A model generated the notes under the pieces. It had not been told where the DNA came from. It saw nothing but the letters and a program-made list of their open reading frames with translations, and ran no database searches. The translations under genes were made by a program, and so were the position numbers. Positions 24,534 to 32,300 of a stretch of 42,788 nt of DNA are shown here, in pieces (within the stretch, counting starts at the first letter, position 1; every line of letters starts with the position of its first letter). Source of the DNA: Terrimesophilobacter sp038243605 (lineage in GTDB: Bacteria; Actinomycetota; Actinomycetes; Actinomycetales; Microbacteriaceae); NCBI GenBank assembly GCA_038243605.1, contig JBBSQX010000020.1, positions 1 to 42,788 on the forward strand, read 5' to 3'.

Positions 24534-24592
24534 GATCCTTTAGCGGTGTGCCATCAGCTGTGTGCCATGAGCGGTGCAGCCAACTAGCGGGC

Positions 24593-25084
24593 TTAGTGGC
24601 TGTCGGTGACGAATTTCTCTTGACCGGCAATGATGATGGCTTCAGCTTCAGCGGCGTCGCCCCAACCCTCGGTCTTGACCCACTTGTTTGGCTCGAGGTC
24701 CTTGTAGTGCTCGAAGAAGTGCTCAATCTCCTTGCGCTTGAACTCGGGGATGTCGTTCACATCTTGAATGTGATCCCAGCGCGGGTCCTTTGCCGGCACG
24801 ACGATGACCTTCGCGTCTGAGCCACCGTCATCCGTCATGTTGAACACGCCAACGGCGCGCACCTTGGCGCCAACGCCGGGAAAGAGGGGGAACTCGCACA
24901 GCAGCATGATGTCGACAGGGTCACCGTCGAGGCCAAGGGTGTTTTCGATGAAGCCGTAGTCGGTGGGGTACGCGAAGCTCGTGTACAGCACGCGATCCAG
25001 AAAAACGCGGCCGGTGACATGGTCGACCTCGTATTTGTTGCGGCTGCCGCGGGGGATCTCGATGACGGCGTCGTAGAAAGCCAT
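24593..25084 (-). CDS. ppa: Inorganic pyrophosphatase, family I
   Basis: 163-residue cytoplasmic Mg2+-dependent enzyme that hydrolyses pyrophosphate and so drives biosynthetic reactions forward. Family I landmarks are intact: IEIPRGSRNKYEVD near the N terminus, YPTDYGFIENTLGLDGDPVDIML (the D-x-D-P-x-D metal site), and AKDPRWDHIQDVNDIP. The length is normal for actinobacteria. The ATG at 25082-25084 has a good aaagga site; the long open frame upstream on this strand (to 25813) is an antisense artefact over tilS. It is divergent from tilS. Confidence 0.97.
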   Translation of the reverse strand: MAFYDAVIEIPRGSRNKYEVDHVTGRVFLDRVLYTSFAYPTDYGFIENTLGLDGDPVDIMLLCEFPLFPGVGAKVRAVGVFNMTDDGGSDAKVIVVPAKDPRWDHIQDVNDIPEFKRKEIEHFFEHYKDLEPNKWVKTEGWGDAAEAEAIIIAGQEKFVTDSH

Positions 25085-25127
25085 GGGTGGTTCCTTTCGT
25101 GCGGGAAGATGCACCAATAAAGATGCA

Positions 25128-25143
25128 CCAGTAACGTTACTGG
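25128..25143. promoter_or_regulatory. Perfect 16-bp palindrome abutting the tilS start
   Basis: ccagtaacgttactgg is fully palindromic and ends on the base before the tilS ATG. Directly upstream the 14-mer aagatgcaccaata is repeated in tandem as aagatgcaccagta (about 25106-25133). The 59-bp gap also has to hold the ppa promoter, so the palindrome could coordinate both genes or mark a leaderless tilS start. The regulator is unknown. Confidence 0.55.
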
Positions 25144-26211
25144 ATGACCACACGCCCCAGATTGACTCCTGCGATTGCGGATGTGCGGCGTGCTGTGCGC
25201 GAGGCGCTGATCGGGCTTGGAGTCGGGATTGCTGATTCGAGCGGTTCGGGCGGTTCGGGCGGCGACGCCGATGGTGCGGGTGCACTTGTGCTTGTCGCCC
25301 TGAGCGGTGGGGCCGACTCCCTCGCACTCGCCGCGGCGACGGCGTTCGAGGCGCCGAGGGCCGGATTGCGTGCGGGTGCGGTCGTTGTGGATCACCAATT
25401 GCAGGAGGGTTCGGCGGAGGTTGCGGAGCGCGCGGCGGCACAGGCTCGTGAGCTGGGGCTCGACCCCGTTCTTGTGCGACGGGTGTTGGTTGGTGGGGCG
25501 GGTGGGCCGGAGGCGGCGGCCCGCGACGTGCGATATCAGGCGGCGGTGGCGGTGGCATCCGAGACCGGCGCGCATGCGGTGATGCTCGGTCACACGCTCG
25601 ATGATCAGGCCGAAACGGTTTTGCTGGGGCTCGCGCGCGGCAGTGGCGCGGGGAGCCTGAGTGGTATGTCGCCGATCTCTGTGGGTGCTGGCGGGGCGCT
25701 GGCGTATGTGCGCCCGCTGCTCGGCATCCGTCGGGCAACGACGCTGCAGTTTTGCACGGATTCAGGGCTCGAGCCGTGGCATGATCCGCAAAACCTGGAT
25801 GACACCTTCGCACGCGTGCGCGTGCGCGAGAAAGTATTGCCCGTGTTGGAGCGTGAGATCGGTCCAGGCATCGCGGAGGCCCTTGCCCGCACGGCGGAGC
25901 TCGCTCGTGAAGACTCAGAGGCGCTCGACTTCTTCGCGCACGAGCAGGCGGAAGAGTTGGCGGACCACGCAGAAGCGGGCCTCTCGCTCAGCATCAAGGG
26001 ATTGGCCAACAACCCCGCAGCGCTTCGGCAGCGCATCATCCGCCTGGCGGTGGCGGCCGAGTTTGGGGTGTCGCTGAGCCGCACGCACACGCTGGACGTT
26101 GCGCGGCTGGTCACGGAATGGCATGGGCAGGGTCCCCTGCACCTGCCGGGCGTTAGAGTGGTCAGACAGGGTGGCTTGATCGTGTTCTCCGCTGCGGGGA
26201 GCAACGACTAG
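25144..26211 (+). CDS. tilS: tRNA(Ile)-lysidine synthase
   Basis: ATP-dependent PP-loop enzyme that lysidinylates C34 of tRNA-Ile(CAU) so that it reads AUA. 355 residues. The PP-loop LVALSGGADSLALA is at about residues 50-63, and HTLDDQAETVLLGLARGSG, RPLLGIRR and the DDTFARVRVRE region are all family signatures. A Gly/Ser/Asp insert (DSSGSGGSGGDADGAGA, about 31-47) before the first beta strand is not usual. No ribosome-binding site is visible and a palindrome ends at the base before the ATG. It precedes hpt by 36 bp, the conserved tilS-hpt order of actinobacteria. Confidence 0.95.
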   Translation: MTTRPRLTPAIADVRRAVREALIGLGVGIADSSGSGGSGGDADGAGALVLVALSGGADSLALAAATAFEAPRAGLRAGAVVVDHQLQEGSAEVAERAAAQARELGLDPVLVRRVLVGGAGGPEAAARDVRYQAAVAVASETGAHAVMLGHTLDDQAETVLLGLARGSGAGSLSGMSPISVGAGGALAYVRPLLGIRRATTLQFCTDSGLEPWHDPQNLDDTFARVRVREKVLPVLEREIGPGIAEALARTAELAREDSEALDFFAHEQAEELADHAEAGLSLSIKGLANNPAALRQRIIRLAVAAEFGVSLSRTHTLDVARLVTEWHGQGPLHLPGVRVVRQGGLIVFSAAGSND

Positions 26212-26247
26212 GCCCCAAGGCTGATCGAACGAAGGAACGCCACCGGC

Positions 26248-26799
26248 ATGAAACTCGACGATGTCGCCGATGATCTAGAAAAAATTCTGCTCACCGAAGA
26301 CGCGATTATTGACCGCATCGCTGAGATGAGTCGCGAGATCGAAAAAGATTTCGAGGGCGAGCCGCTGCTGCTTGTTGGTGTGCTCAAGGGCGCTGTGATG
26401 GTGATGGCCGATCTCGCGCGTGAGCTGAAGCTCCCCATCAACATGGACTGGATGGCGGTGTCGTCCTACGGTTCAGGCACCCAGTCGTCTGGCGTTGTGC
26501 GCATCCTGAAGGACCTCGATTCGGATCTTACCGGCCGCCGCGTGCTCATCGTCGAGGACATCATCGACTCGGGCTTGACCCTGTCGTGGTTGCTTTCGAA
26601 CCTGCAAAGCCGCGGCGCTAAGTCGGTGGACATCCTGGCGCTGCTCCGCAAGCCGGATGCCGCCAAAGTTGACGTGGTTGTCAAGTATGTTGGCTTCGAA
26701 ATCCCGAACAAGTTTGTTGTCGGCTATGGCCTCGACTACAACGAGAAGTACCGCAACCTGCGTGGTGTCGGGGTGCTGGCGAAGCACGTTTACTCGTAA
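26248..26799 (+). CDS. hpt: Hypoxanthine phosphoribosyltransferase
   Basis: 183-residue purine-salvage enzyme that joins hypoxanthine or guanine to PRPP. The PRPP-binding loop VLIVEDIIDSGLTL is at about residues 97-110, and FVVGYGLDYNEKYRNLRGVGVL near the C terminus is the family signature. It follows tilS as usual. In relatives ftsH typically comes next (from memory); here a decayed stretch and a toxin-antitoxin-like module follow. The last 60 bases, including the stop codon, occur a second time at 28463-28522 with six differences. Confidence 0.96.
   Translation: MKLDDVADDLEKILLTEDAIIDRIAEMSREIEKDFEGEPLLLVGVLKGAVMVMADLARELKLPINMDWMAVSSYGSGTQSSGVVRILKDLDSDLTGRRVLIVEDIIDSGLTLSWLLSNLQSRGAKSVDILALLRKPDAAKVDVVVKYVGFEIPNKFVVGYGLDYNEKYRNLRGVGVLAKHVYS
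26740..26799 (+). repeat. Direct repeat copy 1: hpt 3' end (candidate attachment site)
   Basis: These 60 bases of hpt match 28463-28522 at 54 of 60 positions. Five of the six differences keep the amino acid or stop (only Lys to Glu changes), which suggests the second copy came from another functional hpt rather than from local duplication and decay. Confidence 0.85.
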
Positions 26800-26807
26800 C
26801 GGATACG

Positions 26808-27154
26808 AACGGGATCGACGAGGACGAGTGGTATTCGCGGCTGAGGTCTGAGTACAGACCGGCGAAAACTCGTCTCCCCGTCATTGGTGAGAGCGCCCCG
26901 AGTCTGACGGCATCATCTTGTCCAGTCGCGACGTGTTCGCTGCTCTCGCCGCCCCTCTTCGTGCCGCGGGGTTGCCATTGCTCCACCACACTGCGCTCAG
27001 CTTTCCGCCTGGAAACATGAGGGAACAGTTTGTCGGCGCCATCCAACAATTAGTGATCCAGCCCCCGCTGATGTCTTTCCGCTCATGGCGCAAGACTATT
27101 CAGAAGTCGCCGCTTGGCGAATCCCACGAACGCGATCTATGCGTATACGCATAG
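26808..27154 (+). pseudogene. Probable frameshifted remnant of an unknown gene
   Basis: In frame from 26808 the sequence reads DEDEWYSRLRSEYRPAKTRLPVIGESAPS, a motif style (WY..LR..YRP...RL..IGESAP) that I associate with a family of uncharacterised bacterial proteins. That frame then degenerates, and a different frame from about 26906 continues GIILSSRDVFAALAAPLRAAGLPLLHH...REQFVGAIQQ to a stop at 27154. Joining the two requires a frameshift near 26900. No start codon or ribosome-binding site is seen. This accounts for most of the gene-free 26800-27207 stretch. Confidence 0.35.
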
Positions 27155-27168
27155 CTTTGGCGTACAAT
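27137..27168 (+). promoter_or_regulatory. 18-bp palindromic operator and promoter of the XRE-nucleotidyltransferase module
   Basis: ctatgcgtatacgcatag (27137-27154) is perfectly palindromic. A -10 tacaat lies at 27163-27168, which places the palindrome over the -35 region. The XRE-type gene starts at 27208 after a good agaaggtg site. Autorepression by the XRE product is the likely meaning. Confidence 0.65.
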
Positions 27169-27207
27169 GGTGGCTCGTCTACCCGTACTTTAAGCAGAAG
27201 GTGACCA

Positions 27208-27807
27208 ATGCCGACCGCAGCCAATGCCATCCGCGCCGCCCGTGTCCGTGCTGGTATTTCGCAGGCTGCGCTTGCGCGGCGATCTGATATCGCGCAGTCG
27301 ACGATCAGCCGTATTGAGAGCGAAGATCTCGACCCCACCTGGTCGACGATGCAGAAGCTCCTTGCGGCCACAGGGTGGGCCGCAAGTACCGCGCCGACCG
27401 AGGCTGCTCACTTGATCTCTGCGGAGACGATCTCCCGCGCGATGGCGCGGAGCCTGCACAAGGGTGATACAGAGGCGGCGATCCGAGATCTTACTGAGGG
27501 TGTTGGCCGATTGATCGTCGCGGCTGGGAAGGGTACGCAGATTCCCGGATGGAGTGTGACGAAGCCGGCAAAACCGATTGGCATCCTGCTGTGGGACACG
27601 TTTTTGGCCACAGCGTTTGCGTACGCACTTGAGACATCGGGCCACGATGTGCCGGAGTGGATGACCAGTGTGCCCCCGCTACCCGAGGAGACCTCTCCGG
27701 GCGATGAGCCGAGCCCCGAGTTTCGGTCCTGGCTACGAGAGCGCACGCCGAACGTGTTCTTAGAGAAAAATATCCTGTCGCGCGCTGAGGACTGGGCTAT
27801 CGCATGA
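27208..27807 (+). CDS. XRE-family antitoxin-like regulator
   Basis: 199 residues. The HTH occupies about residues 5-60 (IRAARVRAGISQAALARRSDIAQSTISRIESEDLDPTWSTMQKLLAATG). The C-terminal part (about 110-199) has PIGILLWDTFLATAFAYALETSGHDVPEWM and ends FRSWLRERTPNVFLEKNILSRAEDW, a pattern seen in regulators encoded next to nucleotidyltransferase genes. Its stop overlaps the next start (atga). It is probably the DNA-binding antitoxin of the pair, repressing through the upstream palindrome. Antitoxin activity is inferred. Confidence 0.78.
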   Translation: MPTAANAIRAARVRAGISQAALARRSDIAQSTISRIESEDLDPTWSTMQKLLAATGWAASTAPTEAAHLISAETISRAMARSLHKGDTEAAIRDLTEGVGRLIVAAGKGTQIPGWSVTKPAKPIGILLWDTFLATAFAYALETSGHDVPEWMTSVPPLPEETSPGDEPSPEFRSWLRERTPNVFLEKNILSRAEDWAIA

Positions 27808-28370
27808 GTGGCGGATATCGGCAACTCAGTGCCGGTGAGATTCGTGAGTTGCTTGGCGAACTCCTCGATCGCGCCGCCGCAGATGGGATTGAGGTGGACA
27901 TTTATCTCATTGGTGGCGCCGCAATGGCGATTCATCTCGGCCGTGATCAGCTCACCCCGGATGTTGATGGATTGTTCTCTCCGTTCGAGGAGGTCAAACG
28001 TATCGGCCAACAATTGGCCGCGGAGCACGGGCTCGACCCCGATTGGGTGAACGGGAATGCGCGACCTTTCATTACTTTCGACCCGACCGATCAGCGGTTC
28101 TTCGACGAAGTGCAAATTCGAGGCCACAAACTGCGGCTCGCTTCCAAGCCCGCGCTTTTGGCAATGAAGATGGCGAGGTATGCCCGCAAAGACTACGCAG
28201 ACATCACGGCATTGATCCGAGCGCTCGGACTGACGTTGCCTGAGCAAATAGTTGGCATGACCTACGAAGTTCTTGGCGAAGAGTCGATGGCACTCAGCGT
28301 TGGCCGAGCAGACTTGACCCTCTTGGCGCGACAGGCGCTCGCCCGTGCAGAGCGCGCAGCAGCACATTAG
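27804..28370 (+). CDS. Nucleotidyltransferase-fold toxin candidate (DUF6036/AbiEii-like)
   Basis: 188 residues. The nucleotidyltransferase signature reads YLIGGAAMAIHLGRDQLTPDVDGLF (about 34-58): GG-x-x-M, then T-x-D-x-D, the two metal-binding Asp. A later KPALLAMKMARYARKDYADITALIRALG matches the K...R..KD..D segment of AbiEii/MenT-like proteins. Enzymes of this fold can modify tRNA 3' ends or proteins; the target is unknown here. The 4-bp overlap with the XRE gene implies coupled translation. The module lies between two copies of the hpt 3' end. Confidence 0.75.
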   Translation: MSGGYRQLSAGEIRELLGELLDRAAADGIEVDIYLIGGAAMAIHLGRDQLTPDVDGLFSPFEEVKRIGQQLAAEHGLDPDWVNGNARPFITFDPTDQRFFDEVQIRGHKLRLASKPALLAMKMARYARKDYADITALIRALGLTLPEQIVGMTYEVLGEESMALSVGRADLTLLARQALARAERAAAH

Positions 28371-28402
28371 TAAGCGCGGATGTCGCGAGTTCGCTCTAGC
28401 CC

Positions 28403-28522
28403 GATCTAGACAGGTACCTTCTCACCAGTTCTGATTCCAACGCAGGCACCGCCCTCGTGACGAACGAGAAGTACCGCAACTTGCGCGGCGTAGGGGTGCT
28501 GGCGGAGCACGTTTACTCGTAG
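28403..28522 (+). pseudogene. Chimeric scar: helicase 5' end joined in frame to an hpt 3' end
   Basis: Bases 28403-28462 match 29376-29436, the start of the TM0106-type helicase gene, with about five mismatches; one of them turns the ATG into agg. Bases 28463-28522 match the hpt 3' end. Translation is continuous: RYLLTSSDSNAGTALVT then NEKYRNLRGVGVL and the hpt ending HVYS plus stop. There is no start codon, and a stop lies just upstream (28397-28399), so it is not expected to be expressed. It marks a past recombination or integration event. Confidence 0.85.
28463..28522 (+). repeat. Direct repeat copy 2: second hpt 3' end
   Basis: Partner of 26740-26799, 90% identical over 60 bp and ending in TAG instead of TAA. 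Together the two bracket about 1.7 kb holding the decayed gene and the XRE-nucleotidyltransferase module, as attL/attR copies would. Confidence 0.85.
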
Positions 28523-28559
28523 GTGTAGCTCGCTCTTTGAGCGCGCGGATTTTAGGACG

Positions 28560-28577
28560 AAGGCCATTTCTGGCCTT
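28560..28577 (+). terminator. Putative terminator after the hpt scar
   Basis: aaggcca-tttc-tggcctt forms a 7-bp stem with a 4-base loop followed by tgt. It may be the original hpt terminator carried with the second copy. In the rest of 28371-28694 no gene is seen. Confidence 0.4.
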
Positions 28578-28694
28578 TGTCGCGACGCCAGCGCTGAGTC
28601 CCATCTCGGGCGGCAGACGAAGCGCGTCTCGAAACGATCCCACCGGTTGGTCTTTCCGCAGCGTGCGCGTCGGCTGTCGGGAGAGAATGGTTTT

Positions 28695-29273
28695 ATGAAG
28701 TTTTTCTCCGACCCGGTGCTCGAGTCGATGGCGACCAGGCGATCGGTGTCGAAAGTCGGAGTTGAGACGCCGACGGATGTGGAGCTCGCAGAGCTCCTCG
28801 CCGCGGTGACGCCGGTCGCAGACCACAAATCGCTTCGACCGTGGCGCCTCATCACGCTGCGCGGCGACGACCGGAGGCGGCTCGCGAGCGCGCTGGATGC
28901 CGCCGCCGGTGAGACGCGCGATCCCGGTGAGGTCAACCCGAAGCCGTTTCGCGCAGAACTGCTGATCGCCATTGTGGCGAGCCCGCGGGGGCATCCGGCG
29001 GTGCCAGAGTGGGAGCAGCATGCGACGGCTGCCGGCGCAGGGCACCTGCTCGAACTCGTGCTCTGGCAGGCGGGCTGGGGTGTGATGTGGCGCACGGGAT
29101 CGCTCGTGAATTCGGTGGAAGTGCGCGCGGTCCACGGCCTGGCGGAGACCGAGAAGCTCCTGGGTTGGCTCTACGTTGGCAGCATCGACGAGTCGTTTCG
29201 CGCGCGGCTGCAGGGCTCCAGTCGGCCGGCGCTTGACCCGCAGCAGTTTCTGGGCACGATGCCGAAGGAGTGA
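28695..29273 (+). CDS. Nitroreductase-family FMN oxidoreductase
   Basis: 192 residues. MATRRSVSKVG near the N terminus is the RRSxR-type FMN-binding start of nitroreductases, followed by HKSLRPWRLITLRGDDR and the central GHLLELVLWQAGWGVMWRTG, which matches the YdjA-like branch (LxLAAxxxGxGxxWxTG). The C-terminal LGWLYVGSI is also usual. It should reduce nitro- or quinone-like compounds with NAD(P)H; the physiological substrate is unknown. The ATG at 28695 is chosen over the longer frame from 28647 because gggagag lies upstream and homologues start here. It lies between the scar and the helicase gene. Confidence 0.87.
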   Translation: MKFFSDPVLESMATRRSVSKVGVETPTDVELAELLAAVTPVADHKSLRPWRLITLRGDDRRRLASALDAAAGETRDPGEVNPKPFRAELLIAIVASPRGHPAVPEWEQHATAAGAGHLLELVLWQAGWGVMWRTGSLVNSVEVRAVHGLAETEKLLGWLYVGSIDESFRARLQGSSRPALDPQQFLGTMPKE

Positions 29274-29384
29274 GCCGAACGGAGGCGGGCTTCTCGCCGA
29301 TGGCGTGTAGCGCCGCTCTGGATGGCGAGACCTCCACTCATGAGGGGCCCGAAAGTCGCCCGTTCGCCATACTCTGATCTAGAC

Positions 29385-32300
29385 ATGTACCTTCTCAACA
29401 GTTCTGATTCCATCGCAGGCACCGCCCTTGTCACGAGCGCGAGCGACCTCACTCAGGCCTCGAACTGCGAGTTCGGCTTTCTGCGGGTGCTCGACAAGAG
29501 GCTCGGGTTCTCGACTGAGCCGCTGCCTGACGATGATGGGATGCTGAAGCGCGCCGCGACGCTCGGCAACGTTCATGAGGCGCGGCTGCGGGATCGCTAT
29601 CGCGCCGAGTTCGGTGACGCAATGGTCGAGTTCGATCGGCCAGAGAACAGTGCGGCGAGTTTGCGTGACTACGCGGGCCGCACTCGCGATGCCTTGCTGG
29701 GTGGTGCTCCTGTCGTGTTTCAGGGCGTGTTTTTCGACGAGTCCGACCCGCAGATGCCGTTCGTGGGCTACGCCGACTTTCTGGTGCGGCAGCCGGATGG
29801 CCGCTACCGCGTCGTCGACACGAAGCTCTCTCGCCATGTGCGCGTCACCGCGTTGCTGCAGCTCGCCGCGTATCACGAGCAGCTTCAGAAAATCGGTGTG
29901 CCGGTCGATGACACGGTCGAGTTGATCCTCGGAAATGATGAGGTCGAGACGGCACTGGTCGGCGACATCGCCCCGGTGTTTCGTCACCGTCGGGCCCGCA
30001 TGCACGCGGTCATAGTTGAGCATCGCGCTGAGGGCATCCCGGTCGACTGGAACGACGAGCGCTACGCGCGGGATGGCCGATGCAAGTTTTGTAAGGATCC
30101 GGCGAAGGCTGCTGACGACCTGTTCACGGTCGCCGGGTTGCGGGCGGGGCAGCGGGCAAAGTTTCTTGCTGCTGGCCTCCGCACACTCACCGAACTGGCG
30201 CAGACTGCTGAGAGGCCAGAAGGTCTCGATATTCCGAAGGCGAGCTACGCAAAGCTTCACCTGCAGGCGAAGCTGCAGCACACCGTTGACCCCGATGACG
30301 AGCACGCGATTCCGCCCGTCGTTGTCGTCAACCCGTTGCCCATTGCGAGCCTGCCAGCGCCGAACCCTGGTGATCTGTTCTTCGACTTCGAGGGCGACCC
30401 AATGTATTCGGAGCCCGGCATCGGCGGCGTGCCGCGCTGGGGTCTCGATTACCTGTTCGGCTGGGTGGATGCGAAGGGCGACTTCGATTGCCTCTGGGCG
30501 CACTCGCACGCAGAAGAGAAGCTCGCGCTGCGCTCGTTTCTGGCGTTCGTTGCGGAGCGGCGGCAGCAGCATCCGGGCCTCCACATCTACCACTACGCGA
30601 GCTACGAGAAGACGCACCTGCTGAGCATTGCTGCGCGGCACGGCGAGGGCGAGGCGGCGGTAGACCAGCTGCTGCGCGAGGGCGTGCTCGTGGACCTCTA
30701 CCCGGTGGTGATGGGTGCGCTCCGCATCGGAACGCCGTCGTACTCGATCAAGAAACTTGAGCCGCTGTACATGGGCGAGCAGGAGCGCGCCGGGGTTGCC
30801 AACGCCGCCGATTCGGTGGACGAGTACGTGCGGTCGAGCACCGCGGCGGCGAACGGGGATCAGGCGACGGCGGAGGCGATCCGCGCAGATATTGCGCAGT
30901 ACAACAGGTACGACTGCGTCTCCACCCTGAAGCTTCGGGACTGGCTGCGCAGTCTGCCTGAAGTGCAGGGCCTGACAGCGGATGCCGTGGAGCCCGACTT
31001 TGACGGTCAGGTTTTCGAGCCCAGCGCGCTCGATCTTGAGCTGCAGGAGCTCGGTCGCGTCGCAGAAGAGCGCGGCGATGATGCCGCCGCGGGGGCGTAC
31101 CGCATGGCCGCGGCCGCGATCGACTATCACCGGCGTGAGGTGAAGAGTTTCTGGTGGGAGCACTACGACCGGCTTGAGCAGCCCTCCGAGCTGTGGCAAG
31201 ACACCCGGGGTGTGTTCATCGTCGACGGTGCATCGCTCGCGCGCGACTGGCATAAGGAGGGGCGGCAGCGCACCGAGCGCCGCCACCTGCACCTGCACGG
31301 TCAGTGGGCGCCGGGGAGCAGTGCGCCGCGGCCCGGAGGTGACGTTTTCGTCGTCTACGGTGACCCGCTGCCGTACGTGCCGCACGGCCACCGACCGGGG
31401 GCGCGCCTTGCCCGCAACGTGAGTTTTCTGGACCCCGCAGAGGATGAGCGGGGCATTTTCGTTGTCGAGTCTCGCCCCGACGATGTTGCGGAGTGGCACG
31501 AGATGCCCACCCACATCACGCCAGGCCCGCCGCCTCGCGCGAACAGCATTGTTGCGGCGATTGAGGCGTGGGGGGAATCCGTCGTGGAGGCGGCCCCGGA
31601 GTGGCCCGGCGACGCCATGTCAGAGCTGTTGCTGCGCAGCGCGCCCGCCGCGACGAGCCCTCTTGAGCCGATGGCGGGGCCGGATGATGGCGTGCGCGCT
31701 GTTGTCGCCTCGCTGCTTTCTCGCGAGAGTGGCTACCTTGCCGTGCAGGGCCCACCCGGAACGGGCAAAACCTATCTGGCGGCCCACGTCATCCGGGAAC
31801 TGATCGAGAACCACCACTGGCAGATCGGGGTGACCGCGCAGTCCCACAAGGTGGTCGAGAATGTGCTCGATGCGGTGGTGATGGATGCCGGCCTTGACTC
31901 TGATCTGGTCGCGAAGATGGCGCCCTCCGAGCACGGTGCCGGGTATTACGACGGCAGCCCGTTCACGGAGTTGCCGAACAACGGGCACCTCGCCTACGCG
32001 GGCAAGCACGCCGACACCGGCTACGTAATTGGCGGCACGGCGTGGGATATGACGAACCGCAAGCGCGTGCAGGAGGGGCAACTCGACCTTCTCGTGATCG
32101 ATGAGGCCGGCCAGTTCTCGCTCGCGAACACGATCGGTGTGGCGATGAGCGCCAAGCGCATCCTGCTGCTCGGTGACCCGCAGCAGCTGCCGCAGGTGAG
32201 CCAGGGCATTCATCCTGCGCCGGTGGACGGCTCCGCGCTCGGGCACGTGATCGGTGGGCACGCAGTGCTGCCGGACGCCTACGGTTACTTTCTCGAGGAG

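Noticed and set aside
24593..25813. 406-residue extension of pyrophosphatase
   Set aside because: Family members begin at MAFYDA-like residues with the strong site at 25084; the rest is antisense to tilS.
28403..28522. A functional small fusion protein
   Set aside because: No start codon remains (ATG is AGG), a stop lies just upstream at 28397, and no ribosome-binding site is present.
29379..31514. 711-residue open frame on the minus strand
   Set aside because: It is antisense to the TM0106-type nuclease/helicase, whose motifs are clear. The antisense product shows no domain and results from GC-rich codon bias.
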